Part shown: in pieces, positions 22,911-32,440 of the stretch
Position numbering within the stretch: position 1 is the first letter of the stretch
Layout of the letters: each line of letters opens with the position of its first letter
Source: Pyropia yezoensis
Taxonomy: Eukaryota > Rhodophyta > Bangiophyceae > Bangiales > Bangiaceae
Length of the DNA stretch: 64,000 nucleotides
Reading direction: 5' to 3'
Assembly: GCA_009829735.1 (NCBI GenBank)
Contig: CM020618.1
Location: forward strand, 1,677,547 to 1,741,546
Translations under genes and position numbers: made by a program
The notes under the pieces: generated by a model
Told to the model about the DNA's origin: nothing
The model's database searches: none
What the model saw: only the letters and a program-made list of their open reading frames with translations

Positions 22911-23216
22911 GGATCCGCGTGGCTCACGTGGATCTGAGCACCTTCGTCGTCTACAGGCCTGACCCAAGTGAGTGTTTATAGTACTATAAACACTCACTCA
23001 AGATTGCCACGTGTTGCCTTGATCCACGTGGCTCACGTGGATCTCAGCACCTTGGTCGTTTACAGGCCTGACCCAAGTGAGTGTTTATAGTACTATAAAC
23101 ACTCACTCAAGACTGCCACGTGTTGCCTTGATCCACGTGGCGCACGTGGATCTGAGCACCTCGGTCGTCTACAGGCCTTACCCAAGTGAGTGTTTATAGT
23201 ACTATAAACACTGACT
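22911..23216. repeat. Three 109-bp iterons, each with two palindromes
   Basis: A 32-bp palindrome centred on TTATAGTACTATAA lies at 22967-22998, 23076-23107 and 23185-23216, spaced exactly 109 bp. The first two are perfect; the third has a small change in its right arm. Each is preceded by a 23-bp palindrome with CACGTG half-sites around a 3-base spacer at 22912-22934, 23021-23043 and 23130-23152, also 109 bp apart. The intervening bases (CTACAGGCCT, ACCCAAG) are conserved too. The array lies between the 3' end of the ParB-oxygenase gene and the 5' end of the methyltransferase-SET gene. Protein-binding sites are a reasonable inference. Confidence 0.9.
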
Positions 23217-23408
23217 TGGTCGACCTGGGTGATGTCGTTCCATTTGGTATGTCTGACTCGCTACGTCCAAGTGCATTTTGGTCAATGCAACAGTCACCGA
23301 CAGAGCGCTCGAGAATCCTGCAACAATGCCATCATCATGCAAAGCAGATACGCATACATGCCCAAGGCTCATTGTGCCCCACAATCTCTTACTCGCGCAT
23401 CTTCCTCT

Positions 23409-23945
23409 TCACTCTTCGATCACCATTCCTCCAGAATTCACTCTAGTTGACCCGGCAGCCTCCGTGGCTTCGCCACCACCCCGCGCCGGCGGAAGAAAGG
23501 TAAAGACGTCGGGCGCCGGATAGATGGCGTCCTGAATGGTGTCACCAACTTTCCGCACGTACATGTGTGCACGGATGTTGCGCCGGTAGTAACTACGAAC
23601 CTTCTTGACGCCGCAGAGACCATGCCGGTAGTGATCGTCGACATCAGCAGCACCAGCGTGCACCAGGTCACCACGGACAATCAGGACCGAGTAGGGAGGA
23701 ATTTGCAGCAGACGAGCCGGAGGCGGAACCGACTTGCCCGCCATGCCATCACGAAGTCGACAAGCATGGTTATGGCTGTCCGGCCACACCCAAAGTGGAA
23801 ACCCGTCTTCCGCCGACGCCATGACAAAGTACGACGGTGCCGCATGAGATCCTGCATCCCGGCTGGACGAAGCAGGTGATTGGTTTTCAAACGACGCCGC
23901 AAGATGCTGCGCCGCCAAGTGCTCAGGAACTTGTGTCAGCGGAGG
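23409..23945 (-). CDS. 3' part of the ParB/2OG-oxygenase gene (separated by gypsy C)
   Basis: From the retrotransposon junction the minus strand stays open for 178 codons to TGA at 23409. It carries the second half of a 2-oxoglutarate/Fe(II) oxygenase fold: SYFVMASAEDGFPLWVWPDSH, then VRGDLVHAG with the distal metal-binding His, then IRAHMYV with a candidate Arg for 2-oxoglutarate. The region aligns with the end of the paralogue at 58822 (FFIMASGRDSFVLAVWPGS, CRSDLVHAGCG, IRLHMYL). It continues exactly in frame from the segment ending at 36558 if the element and one target duplication copy are discounted, giving 1687 residues overall. Confidence 0.85.
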   Translation of the reverse strand, partial: PPLTQVPEHLAAQHLAASFENQSPASSSRDAGSHAAPSYFVMASAEDGFPLWVWPDSHNHACRLRDGMAGKSVPPPARLLQIPPYSVLIVRGDLVHAGAADVDDHYRHGLCGVKKVRSYYRRNIRAHMYVRKVGDTIQDAIYPAPDVFTFLPPARGGGEATEAAGSTRVNSGGMVIEE

Positions 23946-23950
23946 AGTAC

Positions 23951-24524
23951 TGTAGCATCCCTGGCCCCGACTTGGCGCCGACCCGGGACTGCAACCAGAG
24001 GGCACCAGGTGCCAGAACACGCCCGCCGTGTGGCGATGGTTGGCGGCCGTGGCCCGTGCCCGGCACTGGGATGCGGTGGACTACGCTATCCACACGCGAG
24101 AGGGGGATTTCTGATGTGTTTTTGCATATTTGTGAGGGACTTGATTTGAGAGAATTTGAGTGTGAGATTAGTGAGTGGGAATAGAATTAGTAGTGATAGT
24201 GGCCCCCGACCTGACGAGGTTAGACTCGGGTCGGGGCCACTCGGGGTTATGGGGGGGGGCTACCGGGCCAACGTGCCGGGGTTCCCCCAGATGCACGTTA
24301 AGAGGGACAGCGAGGCGCCCTCGGCCCGCGCCCTCAGGGAAAAAGACAACTGCGCGTTTGCTTTCCTCTTCCCCGTGTGCACTACCGTGCGTATCTGTTT
24401 GCCCTGCAAGCAGGCACGTGAGGCAACAGGCATACCATTCTCGTAGTTCCCCTTTCTGCGTTACCTGTCCCTTTCCCCCGAGGGATATTGACACGTGTCT
24501 GAGAGGATCGAGTTTTATACCACA
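23951..24524 (+). repeat. 5' LTR of element C
   Basis: Begins TGTAGCATCC and ends ATACCACA. Length matches the copy at 35984-36557, and translated frames through both copies are the same. The preceding five bases are AGTAC. Confidence 0.95.
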
Positions 24525-24528
24525 TATT

Positions 24529-24546
24529 TGGTGGAGCAGCAGGGGA
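24529..24546 (+). promoter_or_regulatory. Primer-binding site of element C
   Basis: TGGTGGAGCAGCAGGGGA, four bases after the LTR, identical to the sites of elements A and B. It should pair with the 3' end of a host tRNA used to prime minus-strand synthesis. The tRNA was not identified. Confidence 0.85.
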
Positions 24547-24733
24547 TTGGAGTGTTTGAGAAGAGACATTTGGGAGCAGCGGTTGCGTTGTTCCTATTCT
24601 GTCTTTTTCTGTGGTTTGGGAATTATTTGCACCCGTTCACGGGAACCCCATTCCTGGCTCTCCAACCCCTCTCTTGTGGTCTTGCGATCTTTGGACACGC
24701 AGGTAACTGGACTGTGGCTGTCAAGAGACCAAC

Positions 24734-26494
24734 ATGGCTACCCTCCCTGGCACGACGGTGCCCGAAGGGGTAGACCCCGCGTCCCTTGACGCATCCCTGG
24801 TCACCGCGGGGGACGGTGCCCAACCCGGCGTTCTCCCTACGGGTGAAGCAGACCTGGGCGTGACATCCGGTAGTGGACTGGAGTCTACAGGCGGCCAAGT
24901 ACCGCCTGCTCCCGTTCCTCCGGCTGTTCCTCCTGTGGGAGCCACCCCGGGGTCAACGGCGTTTGAGTCCGCTCGCAGCAGACGTCTCCCTCCTGTCGGT
25001 TCTACTCTTCAACCTCCAGGGATAGCCCCTGGTGTGTTTACTCCTGGACCCACACATGGCAGCTGGGTGTATACACCTCTTCCTGTGGGCACTAGCAGTG
25101 CCAGAGGCACCGCTATGACTGGTTCTACGGGTCTTCCTGAGACTTCGACTCCTGGGACCGGCCAAGCTTTTCCTCCCCTTGCGTCCTATGGGGCGGGGAG
25201 CTCCAAGACCGGTGACCGGAGCAGCCGTAGGCGTCGGCGTCGTCGCCGCCGCTCTAGCACCAGCGAGACCAGTTCCTCCAGCTCTGAGGAGGGATATGAC
25301 TGGGATGCATCTCCCGGTCCTACCCGGCGCAGGCTAGTCGAGTTCGACTTCCCTGCCCACCAAGTGGGAGATGCCACCCTGAACAAGGTCACGTATTGGG
25401 GTAACTACCGGCTGGAGAACCAAGACCAAGGTTACACCCGGAAGATGGCCAAGAAGATGGCATCCCTGAACCGGCGAATGCAGCCGAGCTTTGGGGGACA
25501 TCCTAAGTTTTCCGGGAAGAGACCGGCGCTTATCTTTGCCTTCCTGCGCCGGTTTGTCAAGGCATGCAATGACAACGATGTGTCCGAGGGCAAGGCTCTC
25601 TATCTCCTGGTTAACTTCATGACCGGAGAAGCGGAACAGCGGTTTGCACAGGTTCTACCAGACTCTGCCGGGCACATTGTTGGACGTACCGTCGCGAGTT
25701 ATCCGGAGGCGGTCAACTGGCTCCTGTCCAACTACGCAGACGCGGACTCCCTGCGTAAGGCAGTCGGTAGGCTGAACCGGGCAACCATGGAGAGACAAGA
25801 GACTCCAGAGGCGTTCGCCCGTCGTGTCCGGGAGATGAGCGATGCTTGTGGCAACGTTTACCCTGAGGACAGGCTCAAGATGATCTTCTCGGAGGGGCTT
25901 CCTGAATATCTTCAAGTGGATGCGGAGAACTACAACCAGGAACATCAAGAACATACCTTCCAGCAGTTGATGGCCTACACCCAGGGCAAGCACCGGCAAG
26001 CCAAGGCCCTCCAGGCTCCTATGGTATCAACCGCCAAGCCGTTGTCGCGAGTTCGTCCCGGACCCGACAAGTATAAGGGAGGTGATAACCCTGTACCGGT
26101 ACTCGCAGTTGGCGAGGCCTCACCCATGGAGTCAAGGGACAAGTGGGGCGGCTTCGTTTCTAAGGAGCAACCTTCCCTGGTCGCCCCCAAGCAGATCAGG
26201 AACCAGCGGTTCCGGTCTTGCTGGCTGTGCCAGAAGGAGGATCATATGTCCTACCAGTGCCCGACCATTCCCGAGGATCTCCAGGAGAAACTCAAGCGTC
26301 AAGGACTGGTGTTTGCAAAGGCGGTCAACTGGGCTGACCGGCGGGCACCCTCCAAGATGGACAAGGCACAGGTACATGCCATCCGAGTGGCAACCTTACA
26401 GAGCATCACGGAGGCTCTGGCAAGGGAAGCTCCTACGGACTTTGACCTGGAGACCGAAACCTCTAAGGACTCCTCGGAGCCGGGAAACGAGTAG
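24734..26494 (+). CDS. gag: Gag of element C
   Basis: The ATG at 24734 gives 586 residues. The N-terminal ~150 are Pro/Gly/Thr-rich, followed by a basic run of Arg and a Ser-rich patch. A capsid-like region (FAFLRRFVKACNDNDVSEG, then WLLSNYADADSLRKAVGRL) follows. Near the end a CCHC zinc knuckle is present, CWLCQKEDHMSYQC, for binding element RNA. The frame ends at TAG 26492-26494, only two codons after a candidate -1 slippery heptamer. It forms the cytoplasmic virus-like particle. The other gags in the window (1-1418 and 5490-6767) share the capsid motif. Confidence 0.95.
   Translation: MATLPGTTVPEGVDPASLDASLVTAGDGAQPGVLPTGEADLGVTSGSGLESTGGQVPPAPVPPAVPPVGATPGSTAFESARSRRLPPVGSTLQPPGIAPGVFTPGPTHGSWVYTPLPVGTSSARGTAMTGSTGLPETSTPGTGQAFPPLASYGAGSSKTGDRSSRRRRRRRRRSSTSETSSSSSEEGYDWDASPGPTRRRLVEFDFPAHQVGDATLNKVTYWGNYRLENQDQGYTRKMAKKMASLNRRMQPSFGGHPKFSGKRPALIFAFLRRFVKACNDNDVSEGKALYLLVNFMTGEAEQRFAQVLPDSAGHIVGRTVASYPEAVNWLLSNYADADSLRKAVGRLNRATMERQETPEAFARRVREMSDACGNVYPEDRLKMIFSEGLPEYLQVDAENYNQEHQEHTFQQLMAYTQGKHRQAKALQAPMVSTAKPLSRVRPGPDKYKGGDNPVPVLAVGEASPMESRDKWGGFVSKEQPSLVAPKQIRNQRFRSCWLCQKEDHMSYQCPTIPEDLQEKLKRQGLVFAKAVNWADRRAPSKMDKAQVHAIRVATLQSITEALAREAPTDFDLETETSKDSSEPGNE
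26482..26488 (+). promoter_or_regulatory. Candidate -1 ribosomal frameshift site (GGGAAAC)
   Basis: The heptamer lies in the gag frame as G GGA AAC, the X XXY YYZ arrangement needed for a -1 slip, and the gag stop follows one codon later. The -1 frame is open from here into the protease, with no stop between 26488 and the DTGAG motif at 26725. A downstream stimulatory RNA structure was not assessed. Confidence 0.65.
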
Positions 26495-29013
26495 GGCAGG
26501 CGCTCTCCCCAAGTGTCTTCCCGAATCTCCAACGGCAGGGTACTTCTACCTGTTCTCCCCTTGCGTGCCGGGAGAAAGGACGGCAGTTACCTGCTCAACC
26601 GGTAGCCGCCTGGACACCCTGTTTGTTCAAGGGGACCTTGCTCGTCCTGCGTAAGGAAAACCTCAAGATTAATGCTCGTATGCGTGTGGGGGATAGCCTC
26701 CCCCAAGCTGTTACGCCGGTGGTCGACACGGGAGCCGGACCAAGCGTCATCACTGAGAACCTGTTACCTCCGGGCTGGCGTCGACATGCCTGGAGAGCGC
26801 CTACCAAGACCCGGATTGTAGACGCATCAGGTCAAACCCTACGACCGCTTGGCCGTCTTCCCGTCGCCATCTATGTCAACAATGAACCAATGCTTTTTCC
26901 CTTTCTAGTAGTCAAGACCTTATCAGTCCCCCTCATCCTAGGCTGGGACTTCCAGAAGCAGCATGTCAAGAGCATCCTACCCGGAGAAGGAAAGGTGCAG
27001 TTCAACCATGGGTTTGTGTCACCAGTGCTGGAGCACCTGGACACCAAGGTTCGTGTGGCCAAGAACCAGAAGGAACGCATCCCACCCTCTACCTTGACCC
27101 TCATCAAACCGGTGCTCCTACCTCCTCGCTCGGAGACCAAGGTTCAAGTCACGACCCGGACTGCAGGTCAATGCCTGATCTACGGACGCAAGGAATTTCT
27201 GGCGAAACACCGATTATACCTAGCCCACGGACACCACAAGAAGGTGGAGAGGCACACCCCGTTCTCGGTGCTGATCGTCAACGTGAGCCGGAAGCCAATA
27301 ACCCTCGCCAAGGGCACTCGAGTTGGTACAGCAGAGCCTTACCGGGGGTCCGCCCGCGCTATGAGCAAGGAAGACCTCTTCAACCTGCAACAAGAGCTGG
27401 CATCCAACTTGACGGCCTTAGACGTATCTCCGGAACAAGAGCAGGCTGGCCGTACTACTCCGAAGCCGGAACAAGCACCGCCCGGGATGCCGAAGGTCAA
27501 CCAAGAAAACGTCCCTCCCGACTTGAAGGAGGCACTGGAGAAGCTTCTCCAGGAATATCGGCACCTGTGGTCTGGAGAGCTGGGCAAGATGGACGCCACC
27601 CTACACCGGATTCAACTCAAGCCAGATGCCAAACCAGTGCACATGCACCCATACCGGGCTGGACCTCATCGCCGGGATGAGATTGAGAAGCAGGTTAACA
27701 AGATGCTCAAGATGGATGTTATCGAGCCGTCTGATGGCGAGTGGGCTTTCCCGGTGGTAGTCGTCCCGAAACCTGGCGGTCACTTCCGTTTCTGCGTTGA
27801 CTACAGACGCCTGAACGAGATGACAGTCAAGGATGTATACCCGATACCCCGGATGGATGATTGCCTCGACTTTCTTGGTGATGCCACCCTCTTCTCGACG
27901 CTGGATTGTAATGCCGGTTACTGGCAGATCCCTCTGGCTGACGAGGACAAGGACAAGACTACCTTCACGTGCCACATGGGACTGTTCCGGTGCAAGCGTC
28001 TCCCTTTTGGTCTCACTAATGCTCCGGCAACCTTCCAGAGAGCCATCGACATCATCCTGTCGGGGCTAAGGTGGAGAACATGTTTGGTCTACCTGGACGA
28101 CATCATTGTTTTCTCCAAGACCCCAGCGGAACACCTGGAGCACCTTCGAGAGGTCCTGGCCCTCCTGTCCAAGGCTGGAGTTACCCTCAAGGCCGAGAAG
28201 TGCCACCTGTTTGAGACTGAGGTGGAGTACCTGGGGCACGTGCTGAGTCCGGGGGAGCTCCGAGTCAACGAGAAGAACATCAAGGCCCTCCGGCATGCAC
28301 GGCAACCTAAAACCCAGACGGAACTCAAGAGCTTCCTGGGTATGTGCAACGTCTACCGCCGGTTCGTACGGGACTACGCTCTGATTGCCCGGCCCTTGAC
28401 CAAGCTTACTAGCAAGAAGCTTCCAGCACAACTCCCGGTGTTCGACGAGAAGCAGACAGCAGCCTTCGAAGAGCTCAAGAAGCGCCTGACCACCACTCCA
28501 GTACTGGCGTTACCCAAGCGGGAGGGTCAGTTTGTTCTGGAGACTGACGCCTGTGGCGTCCAGGTGGGGTGCTCACTACTCCAGCAACAACCTGATGGGC
28601 ACTTCCTCCCGATAGGCTACTACAGTCGCGTCTTGACTCCAGCCGAGAAGAACTATTCCACGACCGAGCGCGAGTGCTTGGCGGTCGTCTGGGCTTGCTT
28701 CCTGTTACGTCCATATCTTGAAGGACAAGAGTTCCTCATCCGGACGGACCACGCCAGTCTAAGGTGGCTGCTATGCATGGACAGCAGTCAAGGAAGGGTC
28801 GCCCGGTGGCGCCTACGCCTTTCGGAGTTCAAGTACAAGGTGTGCACCAGAGCAGGGAGGGAGCACCACGCGCCGACACCATGTCCAGGCTGGAGACTCC
28901 TGCAGCCGATACCGGTCCTATCCCGTAGGAAATACCTTGCTTCATCCTCCCGAATGTCGGACGTGGCTGGCACGCTCCCCTGTACGAGACACCTGACGCT
29001 CATCAACCGGTAA
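26488..29013 (+). CDS. pol: Pol of element C: protease, reverse transcriptase, RNase H
   Basis: The frame is entered by the -1 shift rather than by its own start; no ATG lies at its beginning. Protease PVVDTGAGPSVI has its catalytic Asp codon at 26725. RT shows FRFCVDYRRLNEMTVKD, FSTLDCNAGYWQI, LPFGLTNAPATFQ and the active-site YLDD at 28089-28100. RNase H shows LETDACGVQVGCSLLQ, TTERECLAVVWA and RTDHASLRWL. Near 28870 the reading changes frame: ADTMSRLE, with the last RNase H Asp, is in another frame, and TAG follows at 28926-28928 before the integrase frame. Both contig copies carry the same lesion, so it is probably real. Confidence 0.9.
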   Translation, partial: RVGQALSPSVFPNLQRQGTSTCSPLACREKGRQLPAQPVAAWTPCLFKGTLLVLRKENLKINARMRVGDSLPQAVTPVVDTGAGPSVITENLLPPGWRRHAWRAPTKTRIVDASGQTLRPLGRLPVAIYVNNEPMLFPFLVVKTLSVPLILGWDFQKQHVKSILPGEGKVQFNHGFVSPVLEHLDTKVRVAKNQKERIPPSTLTLIKPVLLPPRSETKVQVTTRTAGQCLIYGRKEFLAKHRLYLAHGHHKKVERHTPFSVLIVNVSRKPITLAKGTRVGTAEPYRGSARAMSKEDLFNLQQELASNLTALDVSPEQEQAGRTTPKPEQAPPGMPKVNQENVPPDLKEALEKLLQEYRHLWSGELGKMDATLHRIQLKPDAKPVHMHPYRAGPHRRDEIEKQVNKMLKMDVIEPSDGEWAFPVVVVPKPGGHFRFCVDYRRLNEMTVKDVYPIPRMDDCLDFLGDATLFSTLDCNAGYWQIPLADEDKDKTTFTCHMGLFRCKRLPFGLTNAPATFQRAIDIILSGLRWRTCLVYLDDIIVFSKTPAEHLEHLREVLALLSKAGVTLKAEKCHLFETEVEYLGHVLSPGELRVNEKNIKALRHARQPKTQTELKSFLGMCNVYRRFVRDYALIARPLTKLTSKKLPAQLPVFDEKQTAAFEELKKRLTTTPVLALPKREGQFVLETDACGVQVGCSLLQQQPDGHFLPIGYYSRVLTPAEKNYSTTERECLAVVWACFLLRPYLEGQEFLIRTDHASLRWLLCMDSSQGRVARWRLRLSEFKYKVCTRAGREHHAPTPCPGWRLLQPIPVLSRRKYLASSSRMSDVAGTLPCTRHLTLINR

Positions 29014-29486
29014 CCATTCACCGGATGCTGGAGGCACAATTGACGGACCCTCAATGCTTGGAGCTTCGCCACCAAATGGACCTGAACCGGAACAGTCGCT
29101 TCTCCGAGTCTACAGACGGACTCCTGGTACGGGTGTCACCCTTCGATGGGGCAACTCAAGTCTACGTACCCCGGAGCCTACGGACTGACATCCTACGCCT
29201 GGAGCACTCGTCTCCCCAGGCCGGGCATCCTGGTATCAATCGGATGTATGCTTCCATGAGACGACATTATTACTGGGAAACCATGGCCAGTGACGTCCAT
29301 AAGTGCCTGGAGGCTTGTATTTCTTGTGCAAGGAACCGGTTGTCCCAGAGGAAGAAGACTTCTAAGCTACGCCTATTCCCTGCGGCGGAGCCCTTTGCAA
29401 GCTTAAGCATGGACATCCTGGGGCCCCTACCTGAGACCTCCAGTGGCAACATATACCTGCTCATCATTTGTGACCGGTTCTCCAAG
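28929..29486 (+). CDS. pol: Integrase N-terminal part, first contig copy
   Basis: Open from just after the TAG at 28926 to the N gap. It contains the integrase zinc-binding region, with HPGINRMYASMRRHYYW followed by CLEACISC (HHCC), and the first catalytic Asp region SMDILGPLPE. The same bases recur at 31883-32440, after which the rest of integrase follows. Confidence 0.85.
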
Positions 29487-29986
29487 NNNNNNNNNNNNNN
29501 NNNNNNNNNNNNNNNNNNNNNNNNNNNNNNNNNNNNNNNNNNNNNNNNNNNNNNNNNNNNNNNNNNNNNNNNNNNNNNNNNNNNNNNNNNNNNNNNNNNN
29601 NNNNNNNNNNNNNNNNNNNNNNNNNNNNNNNNNNNNNNNNNNNNNNNNNNNNNNNNNNNNNNNNNNNNNNNNNNNNNNNNNNNNNNNNNNNNNNNNNNNN
29701 NNNNNNNNNNNNNNNNNNNNNNNNNNNNNNNNNNNNNNNNNNNNNNNNNNNNNNNNNNNNNNNNNNNNNNNNNNNNNNNNNNNNNNNNNNNNNNNNNNNN
29801 NNNNNNNNNNNNNNNNNNNNNNNNNNNNNNNNNNNNNNNNNNNNNNNNNNNNNNNNNNNNNNNNNNNNNNNNNNNNNNNNNNNNNNNNNNNNNNNNNNNN
29901 NNNNNNNNNNNNNNNNNNNNNNNNNNNNNNNNNNNNNNNNNNNNNNNNNNNNNNNNNNNNNNNNNNNNNNNNNNNNNNNNNNNNNN
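29487..29986. other. Assembly gap (500 N)
   Basis: A 500-N spacer of conventional length. The 2455 bp before it (27032-29486) recur right after it (29987-32440), indicating unmerged contig ends. Confidence 1.
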
Positions 29987-32440
29987 AGCACCTGGACACC
30001 AAGGTTCGTGTGGCCAAGAACCAGAAGGAACGCATCCCACCCTCTACCTTGACCCTCATCAAACCGGTGCTCCTACCTCCTCGCTCGGAGACCAAGGTTC
30101 AAGTCACGACCCGGACTGCAGGTCAATGCCTGATCTACGGACGCAAGGAATTTCTGGCGAAACACCGATTATACCTAGCCCACGGACACCACAAGAAGGT
30201 GGAGAGGCACACCCCTTCTCGGTGCTGATCGTCAACGTGAGCGGAAGCCAATAACCTCGCCAAGGGCACTCGAGTTGGTACAGCAGAGCCTTACCGGGGG
30301 TCCGCCCGCGCTATGAGCAAGGAAGACCTCTTCAACCTGCAACAAGAGCTGGCATCCAACTTGACGGCCTTAGACGTATCTCCGGAACAAGAGCAGGCTG
30401 GCCGTACTACTCCGAAGCCGGAACAAGCACCGCCCGGGATGCCGAAGGTCAACCAAGAAAACGTCCCTCCCGACTTGAAGGAGGCACTGGAGAAGCTTCT
30501 CCAGGAATATCGGCACCTGTGGTCTGGAGAGCTGGGCAAGATGGACGCCACCCTACACCGGATTCAACTCAAGCCAGATGCCAAACCAGTGCACATGCAC
30601 CCATACCGGGCTGGACCTCATCGCCGGGATGAGATTGAGAAGCAGGTTAACAAGATGCTCAAGATGGATGTTATCGAGCCGTCTGATGGCGAGTGGGCTT
30701 TCCCGGTGGTAGTCGTCCCGAAACCTGGCGGTCACTTCCGTTTCTGCGTTGACTACAGACGCCTGAACGAGATGACAGTCAAGGATGTATACCCGATACC
30801 CCGGATGGATGATTGCCTCGACTTTCTTGGTGATGCCACCCTCTTCTCGACGCTGGATTGTAATGCCGGTTACTGGCAGATCCCTCTGGCTGACGAGGAC
30901 AAGGACAAGACTACCTTCACGTGCCACATGGGACTGTTCCGGTGCAAGCGTCTCCCTTTTGGTCTCACTAATGCTCCGGCAACCTTCCAGAGAGCCATCG
31001 ACATCATCCTGTCGGGGCTAAGGTGGAGAACATGTTTGGTCTACCTGGACGACATCATTGTTTTCTCCAAGACCCCAGCGGAACACCTGGAGCACCTTCG
31101 AGAGGTCCTGGCCCTCCTGTCCAAGGCTGGAGTTACCCTCAAGGCCGAGAAGTGCCACCTGTTTGAGACTGAGGTGGAGTACCTGGGGCACGTGCTGAGT
31201 CCGGGGGAGCTCCGAGTCAACGAGAAGAACATCAAGGCCCTCCGGCATGCACGGCAACCTAAAACCCAGACGGAACTCAAGAGCTTCCTGGGTATGTGCA
31301 ACGTCTACCGCCGGTTCGTACGGGACTACGCTCTGATTGCCCGGCCCTTGACCAAGCTTACTAGCAAGAAGCTTCCAGCACAACTCCCGGTGTTCGACGA
31401 GAAGCAGACAGCAGCCTTCGAAGAGCTCAAGAAGCGCCTGACCACCACTCCAGTACTGGCGTTAACCCAAGCGGGAGGGTCAGTTTGTTCTGGAGACTGA
31501 CGCCTGTGGCGTCCAGGTGGGGTGCTCACTACTCCAGCAACAACCTGATGGGCACTTCCTCCCGATAGGCTACTACAGTCGCGTCTTGACTCCAGCCGAG
31601 AAGAACTATTCCACGACCGAGCGCGAGTGCTTGGCGGTCGTCTGGGCTTGCTTCCTGTTACGTCCATATCTTGAAGGACAAGAGTTCCTCATCCGGACGG
31701 ACCACGCCAGTCTAAGGTGGCTGCTATGCATGGACAGCAGTCAAGGAAGGGTCGCCCGGTGGCGCCTACGCCTTTCGGAGTTCAAGTACAAGGTGTGCAC
31801 CAGAGCAGGGAGGGAGCACCACGCGCCGACACCATGTCCAGGCTGGAGACTCCTGCAGCCGATACCGGTCCTATCCCGTAGGAAATACCTTGCTTCATCC
31901 TCCCGAATGTCGGACGTGGCTGGCACGCTCCCCTGTACGAGACACCTGACGCTCATCAACCGGTAACCATTCACCGGATGCTGGAGGCACAATTGACGGA
32001 CCCTCAATGCTTGGAGCTTCGCCACCAAATGGACCTGAACCGGAACAGTCGCTTCTCCGAGTCTACAGACGGACTCCTGGTACGGGTGTCACCCTTCGAT
32101 GGGGCAACTCAAGTCTACGTACCCCGGAGCCTACGGACTGACATCCTAACGCCTGGAGCACTCGTCTCCCCAGGCCGGGCATCCTGGTATCAATCGGATG
32201 TATGCTTCCATGAGACGACATTATTACTGGGAAACCATGGCCAGTGACGTCCATAAGTGCCTGGAGGCTTGTATTTCTTGTGCAAGGAACCGGTTGTCCC
32301 AGAGGAAGAAGACTTCTAAGCTACGCCTATTCCCTGCGGCGGAGCCCTTTGCAAGCTTAAGCATGGACATCCTGGGGCCCCTACCTGAGACCTCCAGTGG
32401 CAACATATACCTGCTCATCATTTGTGACCGGTTCTCCAAG
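29987..32440 (+). repeat. Second copy of element C pol segment (likely assembly duplicate)
   Basis: Repeats 27032-29486 almost base for base. Differences are mostly single-base indels, for example GAGCGGAAG for GAGCCGGAAG, GTTAACCC for GTTACCC and CCTAACGCC for CCTACGCC, each of which breaks the reading frame. ORFs here at 30313-31500 and 31517-31966 are therefore pieces of the same pol. Confidence 0.85.

Noticed and set aside
22911..23216. CRISPR array
   Set aside because: The 109-bp units are conserved throughout, with no variable spacers, and the DNA is eukaryotic.
29270..30254. ORFs across 29487-29986
   Set aside because: They run through the N gap. Only the ends are real integrase or pol sequence.
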